This document shows, piece after piece, positions 8,895 through 17,576 of a stretch of DNA of 64,000 nucleotides. The DNA is taken from NCBI GenBank assembly GCA_025758045.1, contig CP107208.1, positions 1,736,001-1,800,000 on the forward strand. The letters run 5' to 3'. The DNA comes from Oscillospiraceae bacterium (GTDB lineage: Bacteria; Bacillota; Clostridia; Oscillospirales; Ruminococcaceae). The translations under genes and the position numbers were made by a program. Numbering within the stretch: the first letter of the stretch is position 1; each line of letters begins with the position of its first letter. A model generated the notes under the pieces. The model was not told the origin of the DNA. It did no database searches and saw only the letters and a program-made list of their open reading frames with translations.

Positions 8895-9899
8895 ATGGAA
8901 CGCTGGGAGAATGAGCAGAACAATTCTGAAATGATGATTTATACCACAGAGGATGGCTTGACAAAGATCGAAACGACCTTCGATGGAGATACCGTTTGGC
9001 TGTCCATTGACCAGATGGCAGAGTTGTTTCAGAGAGACAAGTCTACCATTTCCAGACATATCAAGAACATTTTCACTGAGGGCGAATTGAAGCGAGAAGC
9101 AGTTGTTGCAAATTTTGCAACAACTGCCGCTGACGGTAAGGCTTATCAGGTGGATTACTATAATCTCGATGTTATCATTTCTGTCGGCTACCGTGTGAAA
9201 TCTCAGCACGGCGTACAGTTTCGTATTTGGGCAACAGGGATTTTGAAGGAGTATATGCGAAAAGGCTTTGCTCTGGATGATGAGCGCCTGAAAAATCTGG
9301 GTGGCGGCGGATACTTCAAGGAGCTGCTGGAGCGTATCCGCGATATCCGCGCTTCCGAAAAGGTGTTTTACCGTCAGGTGCTTGAAATCTACGCAACCAG
9401 TATTGACTATGACCCCAAGGCGGAAATCTCCATTCAGTTTTTCAAGAAAGTCCAAAATAAAATTCATTATGCCATTCATGGGCAAACAGCGGCGGAGGTC
9501 ATCTACACACGCGCCGATGCGGAGAAAGAATTTATGGGCTTGACCACCTTTGCGGGCAGTCAGCCCACGCTGAAAGAGGCGGTAGTTGCCAAGAACTATC
9601 TGAACGAGAAAGAGCTTCGTGCTATGGGGCAGCTTGTGTCCGGCTATCTGGATTTTGCGGAACGGCAGGCGGAGCGGGAGCAGGCAATGACCATGCAGGA
9701 CTGGTCGGAGCACCTTGATCGGATTCTGACCATGAGTGGAGAGCAACTGCTGATTGGCAACGGAAGTGTCAGCCATAAGCAGGCTATCGACAAAGCAACC
9801 GGCGAGTACAGAAAATACAAAGCCCGTACTCTCAGCGAAGTTGAGTGCGATTATCTGGATTCCATCAAGTTGTTGGAGCAGAAAACAGATAAAAAGTAG
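8895..9899 (+). CDS. rhuM: RhuM-like virulence/phage-associated protein
   Basis: The protein has 334 residues and belongs to the RhuM (Virul_fac) family, first seen in a Salmonella pathogenicity island and common in mobile elements. Its function is not established. The N-terminal half carries the family signature: WLSIDQMAELFQRDKSTISR (HTH-like), then YNLDVIISVGYRVKS and FRIWATGILKEYM. ATG 8895 has GAGGTGA at a good distance; GTG 8889 is less likely. Family members are sometimes proposed to be toxin-like; nothing here decides that. Confidence 0.85.
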   Translation: MERWENEQNNSEMMIYTTEDGLTKIETTFDGDTVWLSIDQMAELFQRDKSTISRHIKNIFTEGELKREAVVANFATTAADGKAYQVDYYNLDVIISVGYRVKSQHGVQFRIWATGILKEYMRKGFALDDERLKNLGGGGYFKELLERIRDIRASEKVFYRQVLEIYATSIDYDPKAEISIQFFKKVQNKIHYAIHGQTAAEVIYTRADAEKEFMGLTTFAGSQPTLKEAVVAKNYLNEKELRAMGQLVSGYLDFAERQAEREQAMTMQDWSEHLDRILTMSGEQLLIGNGSVSHKQAIDKATGEYRKYKARTLSEVECDYLDSIKLLEQKTDKK

Positions 9900-9916
9900 A
9901 CTATGGCGGAGAAGAT

Positions 9917-11596
9917 ATGATGAAAAAAGGAAAGATAAAAGTCTATATCTATACTCGCGTGTCCACTGCTATACAGATTGACGGATATTCTCTGGATGCA
10001 CAGAAATCCAGAATGAAAGCCTATGCCGAGTTCAATGACTATGAGATTGTCGGTGAGTATGAGGATGCCGGTAAATCCGGAAAGTCCATTGAAGGGCGTG
10101 TAGAATTTAACCGCATGATGGAGGATATCAAGTCCGGTAAAGACGGCGTATCCTATGTGCTGGTGTTCAAGCTTTCGCGCTTCGGCAGAAATGCGGCAGA
10201 CGTTCTTTCCACTTTACAGGTCATGCAGGATTTCGGTGTCAATCTGATTTGCGTGGAGGATGGGATCGATTCCTCCAAGGACGCAGGAAAGCTGATGATT
10301 TCTGTTTTGTCAGCGGTTGCAGAGATTGAGCGTGAAAATATCCGTGTGCAGACGATGGAGGGCAGAATCCAGAAAGCCCGTGAAGGGAAATGGAACGGCG
10401 GTTTTGCGCCTTATGGCTATAAGCTGGAAAAGGGACAGCTTTTCATCAATGAGGAAGAAGCAGCGGCAATCCGCGTGATTTTTGACCAGTATGTGCATAC
10501 GGATACCGGTGCAAACGGTCTTGCAAAATATCTTGTGACCCACGGGATTCACAAAATCCAAAGGCAAAACGGGAAAAATCCCCTGTTTGATTCTGCGTTG
10601 ATCCGCAGGATTCTGAAAAATCCGGTATACTGCGGGAAAATCGCCTATGGCAGACGTCGGACGGAGAAGGTGCATGGCACAAGAAATGATTACCGGCTGG
10701 TGGAGCAGGATGACTATTTGCTGGTTGACGGACTGCATGAGGGAATTGTCTCCGAAGAACTATGGCATGAGGCGCAGGTCAAGCTGCTGGCGCAAGCGGA
10801 AAAATACGAACGCGTCAACAGGGGCAAGGACACCAAAATTCATCTGCTGTCAGGTATCGTAAAATGTCCGGTCTGCGGCGTGGGAATGTACGGAAACAAA
10901 AGCATCAAACACAAGGCGGACGGTACGAAATACAAGGACTTCTTTTATTACGGCTGCAAGCACCGCACGATGACCCATGGACATAAATGCGACTATAAAA
11001 AACAGATCAATGAAGAACTGCTGGACAGCGCCGTTGCGGAGGTCATTGTAAAGCTGGTAAGCAATCCGAAGTTCGCCGCCATGATGCAGGAAAAGATCAG
11101 CATGAAGGTGGATACCTCTGCCATTGAGCAGGAGATCGCGGCGCATGAAAAGCAGCTTCGCCAGAGTTATTCCGTAAAAGTGCGGCTGATGGATGAAATT
11201 GATTCCCTCGACCCGGACGATAAGCACTACATCAAACGCAAAGCAGACCTTGATGACCGGCTTTACAAGATGTATGATAAGATCGAGGATACAGAAAACC
11301 AGCTCGTTGCCGCCAGAGCCAAGAAGATGGCGATTGAGGCGGAAAAGTTGACGGGCGACAACATCTACAAGGTGCTGATTTACTTCGATAAGCTCTATTC
11401 CGTCATGGACGATCAGGAAAAGCGGCAGCTCATGGAATCGCTGCTATCCGAAGTCCAGATCTATGAGGAGCGGCAGCCTAACGGCCAGTGGCTCAAGTCC
11501 ATCAAATTCAAGCTCCCAATCATTGCGGAAGATATGAGCTTGAGTTTGGACAATGATACACATATGGAGACGGTGGCGGTGCTGGAAAAGAAATAA
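9917..11596 (+). CDS. Large serine recombinase (integrase of the IME)
   Basis: The protein has 559 residues. The N-terminal resolvase domain has YTRVSTAIQ with the catalytic Ser at residue 16, then FKLSRFGRN and EIERENI. A recombinase domain follows (GKWNGGFAPYGY), then a zinc ribbon (CPVCGVGMYG, about 315, with later CKH and C) and a coiled coil (about 410-480). Such enzymes integrate and excise elements at short att sites with a two-base crossover. Its position at the right edge of the mobile genes fits this role. A second in-frame ATG at 9920 has slightly better spacing from GGAG. Confidence 0.93.
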   Translation: MMKKGKIKVYIYTRVSTAIQIDGYSLDAQKSRMKAYAEFNDYEIVGEYEDAGKSGKSIEGRVEFNRMMEDIKSGKDGVSYVLVFKLSRFGRNAADVLSTLQVMQDFGVNLICVEDGIDSSKDAGKLMISVLSAVAEIERENIRVQTMEGRIQKAREGKWNGGFAPYGYKLEKGQLFINEEEAAAIRVIFDQYVHTDTGANGLAKYLVTHGIHKIQRQNGKNPLFDSALIRRILKNPVYCGKIAYGRRRTEKVHGTRNDYRLVEQDDYLLVDGLHEGIVSEELWHEAQVKLLAQAEKYERVNRGKDTKIHLLSGIVKCPVCGVGMYGNKSIKHKADGTKYKDFFYYGCKHRTMTHGHKCDYKKQINEELLDSAVAEVIVKLVSNPKFAAMMQEKISMKVDTSAIEQEIAAHEKQLRQSYSVKVRLMDEIDSLDPDDKHYIKRKADLDDRLYKMYDKIEDTENQLVAARAKKMAIEAEKLTGDNIYKVLIYFDKLYSVMDDQEKRQLMESLLSEVQIYEERQPNGQWLKSIKFKLPIIAEDMSLSLDNDTHMETVAVLEKK

Positions 11597-11634
11597 GTGG
11601 AAAACAAACTGAATCAAACAACAAGGAGAAAGCA

Positions 11635-13374
11635 ATGCAAGAAGAGAAAACGACATCGAAATCTTCCTTCCTGAAATGGTTTGGACCTTTGATTCAGGCG
11701 CTTCGGGATCTTGGAGGCTCGGCAACACCAGCCGAAGTGAGAAATAAAATTATTGAAAATGAACACCTTACCCAAGACCAAATCAATGAGAAAAGGGGGA
11801 AAACAAAAGTAAACAAATTTGACAATGAGGTCGCTTTTGCCAGAACTTACTTGGTATCTGCTGGATATATCGACAAAAGCATCCATGGTATATGGACCTT
11901 GACGGGTGCGGGGAAAATGGTTGAAATGACAGATGCGTTGGCCACTGATATTTTCAAAACGGTTGCCAAGGACAACCGCAGAAAAAAGACGAACAAAGAT
12001 GCTCTTTCGGATAATGACGTAGATACAGTACATTACTGGCTGTATGCACCAGGCCCTGGCGCTGAAAAATGGGAAGAGTGCCAACAGAATGGTGTAATGC
12101 TATTGGGCTGGGGTGAGATCGGCGATTTGAGCGAGTATGGTTCAAAAGCCGAAATGAAGCGGAAGATGCAGCAAGCGTATGACAATGAAAGCAGCTACAC
12201 AAATTCCGCACATGCTACCTGGCAGTTTGTTCATGAAATGAAGATCGGTGATGTGGTTTTCGTAAAGAAAGGTACCAGCGAGATTCTGGGCAGAGGCATC
12301 GTTGAATCTGATTATATGTATGATTCTACCCGCCAGGATGCGTACAAAAATGTACGTGAGGTAAGATGGATCGATAAAGGCGATTGGACGATCGATCGTC
12401 AATCTGTGCAGAAAACCCTGACGGATATTACGTCTTATGGTGAATTGGTGCAGAAAATCAAAGCGTTTTTTGAAGCGGATGAACTGGACGTAGAAGAAGA
12501 GGCACCGACGGACCTTCCAGAATATACCCGCGAAGATTTTCTGAAAGAGGTCTATTTAACAGAAAACGAATATGACCGCCTGACAGGTCTTTTGCGCCGC
12601 AAAAAGAATGTGATCCTACAGGGTGCTCCAGGCGTTGGCAAAACTTTTATTGCAAAGCGGCTGGCCTATTCGATGATGGGCGTTAAGGATAGTGAACGGG
12701 TCATGATGGTGCAATTCCACCAGAGCTATTCTTACGAAGATTTTATCATGGGATACCGCCCGACCGAAACAGGGTTTGAACTGCGGAAAGGCACCTTTTA
12801 CAATTTCTGCAAAAAGGCAGAAGTTGACGATGAGAATGATTATTTCTTTATTATTGATGAAATCAACCGCGGCAATATCAGCAAGATATTTGGCGAGCTG
12901 TTTATGTTGATCGAGCCGGATAAACGTGAACAATCCCTGCAATTGCTGTATGCAGATGAAAAATTTAAGGTCCCCGAAAATGTTTATATCATTGGCATGA
13001 TGAACACAGCGGACCGCAGTCTGGCTATGCTGGACTATGCCCTGCGAAGAAGATTTGCTTTTTATGATATAAGGCCCGGGTTTGAGGCGGCAGGCTTTAA
13101 AAAATACCAGGAATCTTTAAACAATGACAAGCTAAACAAGCTGATTACCTGTGTGAAAGAACTGAACGTAAAAATTGTGGCGGATTCTTCGTTGGGGGAG
13201 GGGTTCTGCATTGGGCATAGTTATTTCTGCGGCCTAGAGCAGGACAAAGTGAACGACCAGCTGTTGCGTGAAATTGTAGAATATGAGCTGATCCCTCTGC
13301 TGAAAGAATACTGGTTTGATGAAGGTAGCAAAGTAAAAGAGTGGAGCGAAAAACTGCGGGGTGCAATTCAGTGA
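11635..13374 (+). CDS. mcrB: McrB-like AAA+ GTPase with EVE/PUA-like reader domain
   Basis: The protein has 579 residues. It would be the recognition and motor subunit of a modification-dependent restriction system. Residues 10-90 resemble an Mrr N-terminal winged helix. Residues about 132-262 (WLYAPGPGAEKWEE, then GDVVFVKKG) resemble an EVE/PUA-like domain that reads modified bases. The AAA+ motor follows, with GAPGVGKT at about 329, IIDEINRGNISKIFGE and MMNTADRSLAMLDYALRRRF, the McrB hallmarks. AAGGAGA precedes ATG 11635. It starts 38 bases after the recombinase and overlaps mcrC. Confidence 0.93.
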   Translation: MQEEKTTSKSSFLKWFGPLIQALRDLGGSATPAEVRNKIIENEHLTQDQINEKRGKTKVNKFDNEVAFARTYLVSAGYIDKSIHGIWTLTGAGKMVEMTDALATDIFKTVAKDNRRKKTNKDALSDNDVDTVHYWLYAPGPGAEKWEECQQNGVMLLGWGEIGDLSEYGSKAEMKRKMQQAYDNESSYTNSAHATWQFVHEMKIGDVVFVKKGTSEILGRGIVESDYMYDSTRQDAYKNVREVRWIDKGDWTIDRQSVQKTLTDITSYGELVQKIKAFFEADELDVEEEAPTDLPEYTREDFLKEVYLTENEYDRLTGLLRRKKNVILQGAPGVGKTFIAKRLAYSMMGVKDSERVMMVQFHQSYSYEDFIMGYRPTETGFELRKGTFYNFCKKAEVDDENDYFFIIDEINRGNISKIFGELFMLIEPDKREQSLQLLYADEKFKVPENVYIIGMMNTADRSLAMLDYALRRRFAFYDIRPGFEAAGFKKYQESLNNDKLNKLITCVKELNVKIVADSSLGEGFCIGHSYFCGLEQDKVNDQLLREIVEYELIPLLKEYWFDEGSKVKEWSEKLRGAIQ

Positions 13375-14414
13375 TACCGATACAAAATATCTATCACATG
13401 CTGGCCTACGCGTTTCAGATCCTGAACGAGCAGGGGTACAAAGATCTTGCCACGGAACCTTTTGAAAACACTGCGGAACTGCTGGCGGCGATTCTGGAAA
13501 AAGGTGTTACCTTACAGCTTAAGAGGGGCTTGAACCGGGAATACCTTCCGAAAACGGAAGCATTATCCTCTCTGCGGGGCAGAATCGATATTCCAGAGTC
13601 GATCAAACAGCAAACCATGCGCAGAAAACAGATGGTTTGCACCTATGATGACTTTTCGGTCAATAGTATGCTGAACCGTATCATCAAATCTACGGTGCTA
13701 TTACTACTGCGCTCAGATATTTCGTCACAGCGCAAAAAGCAACTGCGAAAGCTCATGGTTTTGTTCGGCGAGGTTGACCCAATCAACTTGTATACGGTCA
13801 ACTGGAATGTGCAATATAACCGAAACAATCAGACCTATCGGATGATGATTTCGGTTTGCTACCTTGTGGTTAAAGGGCTTTTACAGACCAACGCGGATGG
13901 AAGTACATGCCTGATGGATTTCCTGGACGAGCAGCGCATGAGCCGTTTGTACGAGAAATTTCTTCTGGAATATTACCGGACGGAGTTCACGGAGTTGGAA
14001 GTTAATGCATCACAGGTTGCATGGCAGCTGGATAATGGATTTAATGAAATGTTGCCGACGATGCAAACGGATGTCACCTTGCAGCGCGATAGCACAGTTT
14101 TGATTCTGGATGCTAAATATTATGCGCATACCACGCAGATACGGTTCGATACCCATACGATCCATTCCCATAATCTGTATCAAATCTTCACCTATGTAAA
14201 AAACAAAGAGTATGAAATGAGAGGCAAGCCCCATACAGTTTCCGGCATGCTTTTGTATGCGAAAACGGACGAGCAGATCCAGCCAGACCACACATATCAG
14301 ATGAGCGGCAACCAAATCAGTGTGAAAACACTGGACCTTAATTGTCCGTTTGATGAGATCAAGGACCAGCTGAATATAATCGTGCAGGAACATTTTGGGG
14401 TGAGTAAGCACTAA
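13371..14414 (+). CDS. mcrC: McrC-like nuclease subunit
   Basis: The protein has 347 residues and would be the nuclease partner of McrB. It opens IPIQNIYHMLAYAFQ, the typical McrC start. A PD-(D/E)xK-like core is seen as QTDVTLQRDSTVLILDAKYY (about residues 228-247). The GTG at 13371 overlaps the mcrB stop (GTGA), so translation is coupled; a longer frame from 13341 lies wholly inside mcrB. The gene is AT-rich compared with the chromosome that starts just after it. Confidence 0.92.
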   Translation: MIPIQNIYHMLAYAFQILNEQGYKDLATEPFENTAELLAAILEKGVTLQLKRGLNREYLPKTEALSSLRGRIDIPESIKQQTMRRKQMVCTYDDFSVNSMLNRIIKSTVLLLLRSDISSQRKKQLRKLMVLFGEVDPINLYTVNWNVQYNRNNQTYRMMISVCYLVVKGLLQTNADGSTCLMDFLDEQRMSRLYEKFLLEYYRTEFTELEVNASQVAWQLDNGFNEMLPTMQTDVTLQRDSTVLILDAKYYAHTTQIRFDTHTIHSHNLYQIFTYVKNKEYEMRGKPHTVSGMLLYAKTDEQIQPDHTYQMSGNQISVKTLDLNCPFDEIKDQLNIIVQEHFGVSKH

Positions 14415-14438
14415 TCCTGTGAATTTTCCCCCGACCCA

Positions 14439-14467
14439 TTGCCGGAGCGCTTGCGGCGCGGTATAAT
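14439..14467 (+). promoter_or_regulatory. Promoter of the HD-domain gene
   Basis: TTGCCG (14439-14444) and TATAAT (14462-14467) are separated by 17 bases. It is the first signal of the GC-rich chromosome after the island. Confidence 0.7.
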
Positions 14468-14500
14468 AAAGGTGACTAACAGGGAAGGAAGGTGCCGCCG

Positions 14501-15001
14501 ATGGTTTGCCAGCTGACGCCGGCGCAGGAAGCACGTATGTACGAGATCCTGCGCGGCATTGCCGATGACCCCCACGCGCTGGAGATGCAGCAGTTCATCC
14601 AGCACGGCACCGTCACCACCTACGAGCATTGCCTGCGGGTGACCCGCATCGCCTACTGGCTCAACCTGCACTGGCATTGCCATGCCGATGAAGTCAGCCT
14701 GGTGCGCGGCGCGTTTTTGCACGATTTTTATCTGTACGATTGGCACAACTGTTCCAACATCACCCACTGGCACGGCTTTAAGCACCCCCTAATTGCACGC
14801 TACAACGCCGATGCGGTGTTTCAGCTCAACAACAAGGAGCGCAATATCATCCAGACCCACATGTGGCCGCTGACCATCACCCAACTGCCCCGCTGCCGCG
14901 AGGCCTGCCTTGTCTGCCTGGCGGACAAGATGTCTTCCAGCTGGGAGACGTTGATGGAGCGCCGCGCCAAGCGGGAAGCCAGCCACGCCGCCCGCAGCTG
15001 A
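14501..15001 (+). CDS. HD-domain phosphohydrolase
   Basis: The protein has 166 residues. The metal-binding HD set is seen as H (TTYEHCLRV), HD (GAFLHDFYLYDWH), a His (GFKHPLIA) and D (CLADKMSS), as in small uncharacterised HD hydrolases of Firmicutes that probably act on nucleotides or phosphoesters. GGAAGG upstream supports ATG 14501 over GTG 14492. It is a single gene with its own promoter and terminator. Confidence 0.85.
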   Translation: MVCQLTPAQEARMYEILRGIADDPHALEMQQFIQHGTVTTYEHCLRVTRIAYWLNLHWHCHADEVSLVRGAFLHDFYLYDWHNCSNITHWHGFKHPLIARYNADAVFQLNNKERNIIQTHMWPLTITQLPRCREACLVCLADKMSSSWETLMERRAKREASHAARS

Positions 15002-15015
15002 ATATGCCCCACAGA

Positions 15016-15047
15016 CCCCGCCGTACAAAAACGGTGGGGCCTTTTTG
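15016..15047 (+). terminator. Intrinsic terminator of the HD-domain gene
   Basis: CCCCGCCGT (15016-15024) pairs with ACGGTGGGG (15031-15039) and is followed by CCTTTTTG. Confidence 0.85.
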
Positions 15048-15063
15048 TATAACAACACAAATA

Positions 15064-15115
15064 TATCGAAAAACGATAAAAAACACTTGCAAAACGATAA
15101 CGCATATGCTATACT
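15064..15115 (+). promoter_or_regulatory. Promoter and palindromic operator of the DUF2975/HTH pair
   Basis: TTGCAA (15087-15092) and TATACT (15110-15115) are 17 bases apart. Upstream lies a perfect palindrome TATCG-AAAAA-CGATA (15064-15078), and a second half-site CGATA (15095-15099) falls in the spacer. The YozG-like HTH protein encoded second in this operon is the likely binder, giving autoregulation. Confidence 0.7.
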
Positions 15116-15149
15116 GCAGCCATACCAAAAACCGGGAGGAGACACGACC

Positions 15150-15611
15150 ATGAAATTTTGGGACGACGAAAAAAGCATCACGCTGACACGGTGCGTGGTG
15201 GTGGCCGCACTCATCGGCAGCATTTCCATGACGCTGGGCGGGCCGTGGGTGACGGCGTGGTTCATTGCAGTGGCAGGGCTGCGCCCTAGCACAGGCCTGA
15301 CCGCCACACTGCTGGTGCTGGGCTATGCCTGCGCGGCGCTGGCTATCGGCATGCTGGTCAGCCTGTACAAATTCTTGCGCCGTATCGAGAAAGGCGAGGT
15401 CTTTGTGCCCGAGAACGTCGCGGCGCTGCGGCGCATCAGCTGGTGCTGTGCCGGGGCGGCGGTGCTCTGCTTGGCAGCGGTTTTCATCTGCTACCGGCCC
15501 TTTGCGGTGCTGGCCGCAGCCGCTGGGTTTATGGCGCTGCTGGTGCGGGTGCTGAAAAACGCCTTTGCTCAGGCCGTGCGCATGAAAAACGAACTGGACT
15601 ATACAATTTAA
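15150..15611 (+). CDS. DUF2975 integral membrane protein
   Basis: The protein has 153 residues with four predicted membrane helices (about 14-35, 50-72, 103-122, 126-145) and the loop FLRRIEKGEVFVPENVAALRR typical of DUF2975. Function is unknown; the family is nearly always paired with a small YozG-type HTH protein, as here. GGGAGGA lies before ATG 15150. Confidence 0.85.
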   Translation: MKFWDDEKSITLTRCVVVAALIGSISMTLGGPWVTAWFIAVAGLRPSTGLTATLLVLGYACAALAIGMLVSLYKFLRRIEKGEVFVPENVAALRRISWCCAGAAVLCLAAVFICYRPFAVLAAAAGFMALLVRVLKNAFAQAVRMKNELDYTI

Positions 15612-15623
15612 GGGGGACGCATC

Positions 15624-15836
15624 ATGCCCATTGTCGTAAACCTGGATGTGATGATGGCCCGCCGCCACAAAGGCGCGGGAGAACTGGCCGAGGAGATCGG
15701 CATCACCCCGGCGAATCTGTCCATCCTGAAAAACAACAAAGCCAAAGCCGTGCGGTTCTCCACGCTGGAAGCCCTGTGTAAGGCGCTGGATTGCCAGCCG
15801 GGCGAGCTGCTGGAGTACGTGGAAGAGGAACCATGA
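15624..15836 (+). CDS. Small XRE/YozG-type HTH regulator
   Basis: The protein has 70 residues and is a stand-alone HTH domain: LAEEIGITPANLSILKNNKA followed by RFSTLEALCKALDCQPGELL. It lies 12 bases after the DUF2975 gene and shares its promoter. Known pairs of this kind are regulator plus membrane partner; binding to the TATCG/CGATA site upstream is inferred. Confidence 0.88.
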   Translation: MPIVVNLDVMMARRHKGAGELAEEIGITPANLSILKNNKAKAVRFSTLEALCKALDCQPGELLEYVEEEP

Positions 15837-15847
15837 TGCCTTTTATG

Positions 15848-15919
15848 CAGGGGCGAATGCTTGCATCCGCCCGCGGGTCGATGCGGGCATCGACCCCTAC
15901 AAAGTGCATGGCTCAAGAA
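15848..15919. repeat. Dispersed repeat family R4, copy 1
   Basis: The stretch contains AGGGGCGAATGCTTGCATCC, a second palindrome GGTCGATGCGGGCATCGACC and a CCCCTAC end. Closely related sequence recurs at 58275-58326 and, more diverged, at 48871-48950. It sits between two genes and may form a hairpin in the mRNA. Confidence 0.7.
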
Positions 15920-15938
15920 TGAAATAAGGAGCAACCCT

Positions 15939-17534
15939 ATGAAATACTCCCATCAAGAGGGCGAGATCCGTCCCCTTTATTCAAGTGTACCCAAAAATCA
16001 ATGCTTTTGGCCCTGGGCGGTGGTGGGTAGTTATCCGCTGGCCTACTTTTACCTGCGCTGCATCCTGTTTGGGGAGGCTGGCCGTTACCGCGGCTGGGCC
16101 ATGACCGCCTTTGCCGTGGTCTTTCTGCTGGGCGTTGAGGCTGCCGCCCGCGTCTGCCGCCGCACCGCTGCCAGGGAGACGCCACTTTGGGCCGCGTGCT
16201 GGCTGGCACTGTCGGTCACGTTAGCGGTGCCAGGGCACTTTTACTTCCTCGGTCTTGTGCAGGAGCTGGCGTGGCATCTGCTGGCCATCTGGTGCGTGCT
16301 GGCCCGCTGCGGCATGCTGGCCCAGGGGCACACCGGGGTGTTGGCCCCGCTGGATGCCCTGGCCGGGTGCTTCACCCTGCCGTTTGGCAGCTTTTTTGCG
16401 CGGGCGGGTGCCGTTTTCTCCGCCCTGCGCGGGCTGGCCGTGCGGCGCGTCGGGGCCAAAAAGTGGCTGGCGGCGATAGGTACACTGGTGCTGACGGCGG
16501 TGCTGTGCAGCTTTGCCGCCGCCCAGCTGGCCGCCGCCGATGTCCACTTTGCCGCCCTGGGCACCTGGCTTACCGCGATGTGGCAAAATTTCTGGAGCGC
16601 CCGCCTGCTGAGTGAGCTGTTCAACATCCTGCTGTCGCTGCCCGTGGGCGCGTGGCTGTTCGGGTTGGTCTACGGCGCCGCCCGGCGGGACGGCCCGCCC
16701 TGTGACGGCCCTGCTTTTTATAAAGCACTGGCTCCTTACAAGCGCCTGCCCCGGCTGACCTGCGGCATTGCCACGGGTGCCTTATGCGCACTGTACAGTC
16801 TGTTTTTTGCCCTGCAATTGGCTGAGTGGACCGCCGCCATGGGCGGCCCGGGCCTGACCGCACCCGAAGCCTCGGCCTTTGCGGTGGACGGATTCTGGGA
16901 GCTGCTGCGCATCCAACTGCTGGACATTGCCGTGCTGGCGGGGGTGCATTTCCTCGCAAAGAGGCCGCTGCCTAAAGCGCTGGCGGCACTGTTCTGCGGT
17001 TTCGGCGTGGCGTTTGCACTGCTGGCCGGGGCCAAGCTGGCGGCGTATATCCGGCTGTTCGGCTTCACGCCGCGCAGGGTCGCGGCCGGGTGGTTCCTGA
17101 TAGTGCTGCTGGTGTGGGGCGTGCTGTTGTTGGTGCGGGTGTTCAAGCCTATCCCGGCGGCGCGCATCGGCATTGCGGTGCTGGCCGTCAGCTTTGTGGT
17201 GCTGGGCTGCACTGACCCCGACCGCCGCATTGCTGAGGCGACCCTGACCCGCTGGGAACAGGGCATAGACCCCATGCTGGATACCGGCGTGTTGTCCGCT
17301 TGTGGGGCCACCCAGTACAGCGGCGAGGAAAAGGAACCTCTGCTGATGTCCACCACCACCCGCCTGGTGCAAGACGGCTGGTTCATCGGGCGCAGCCTGG
17401 ACGATATATACCAACTGTACTATTTTGATAGAGATGACCAAACTGTATATTCAACCCGACTGGATGCTACCCACACATTACGCCTGACTGTGCAGGGCAA
17501 TACCTGCACCGCCGCCGAACTGCTGACTGCATAA
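15939..17534 (+). CDS. Polytopic membrane protein (DUF4153/DUF4173-like)
   Basis: The protein has 531 residues with a dozen or so hydrophobic segments, and a C-terminal soluble part (about 435-531) that begins after LGCTDPDRRIAEATLTRWE. The layout fits the DUF4153/DUF4173 membrane proteins of Firmicutes, whose role is unknown, but the match is from overall pattern only. AAGGA precedes ATG 15939. It is separated from the YozG gene by an R4 repeat. Confidence 0.6.
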   Translation: MKYSHQEGEIRPLYSSVPKNQCFWPWAVVGSYPLAYFYLRCILFGEAGRYRGWAMTAFAVVFLLGVEAAARVCRRTAARETPLWAACWLALSVTLAVPGHFYFLGLVQELAWHLLAIWCVLARCGMLAQGHTGVLAPLDALAGCFTLPFGSFFARAGAVFSALRGLAVRRVGAKKWLAAIGTLVLTAVLCSFAAAQLAAADVHFAALGTWLTAMWQNFWSARLLSELFNILLSLPVGAWLFGLVYGAARRDGPPCDGPAFYKALAPYKRLPRLTCGIATGALCALYSLFFALQLAEWTAAMGGPGLTAPEASAFAVDGFWELLRIQLLDIAVLAGVHFLAKRPLPKALAALFCGFGVAFALLAGAKLAAYIRLFGFTPRRVAAGWFLIVLLVWGVLLLVRVFKPIPAARIGIAVLAVSFVVLGCTDPDRRIAEATLTRWEQGIDPMLDTGVLSACGATQYSGEEKEPLLMSTTTRLVQDGWFIGRSLDDIYQLYYFDRDDQTVYSTRLDATHTLRLTVQGNTCTAAELLTA

Positions 17535-17537
17535 AAC

Positions 17538-17571
17538 CACCCCCCGCCCGCATACAAAAGGGTAGGGGGTG
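17538..17571 (+). promoter_or_regulatory. Hairpin that covers the sigK ribosome site
   Basis: CACCCCC (17538-17544) pairs with GGGGGTG (17565-17571), and CCC (17547-17549) with GGG (17560-17562). The right arm is the only Shine-Dalgarno-like sequence before ATG 17577, so the stem would hide it. It may also end the preceding transcript, though no T-run follows. Confidence 0.55.
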
Positions 17572-17576
17572 TTGCT

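Larger units (their letters stand above)
3422..11596. mobile_element. Integrative mobilizable element (IME), ends not fixed
   Basis: The span contains the parts expected of an IME: a MobV oriT (3704-3716), XRE regulator, CHC2 zinc-finger protein, D5-like NTPase, MobV relaxase and a large serine recombinase placed last, as is typical of elements that integrate by serine recombination. No type IV secretion genes are present, so transfer would need a helper element. The outer limits are uncertain: restriction genes flank it on both sides (hsdR, mcrBC) and share its lower GC, so they may be cargo. The base composition boundary lies at about 14415. Confidence 0.7.
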
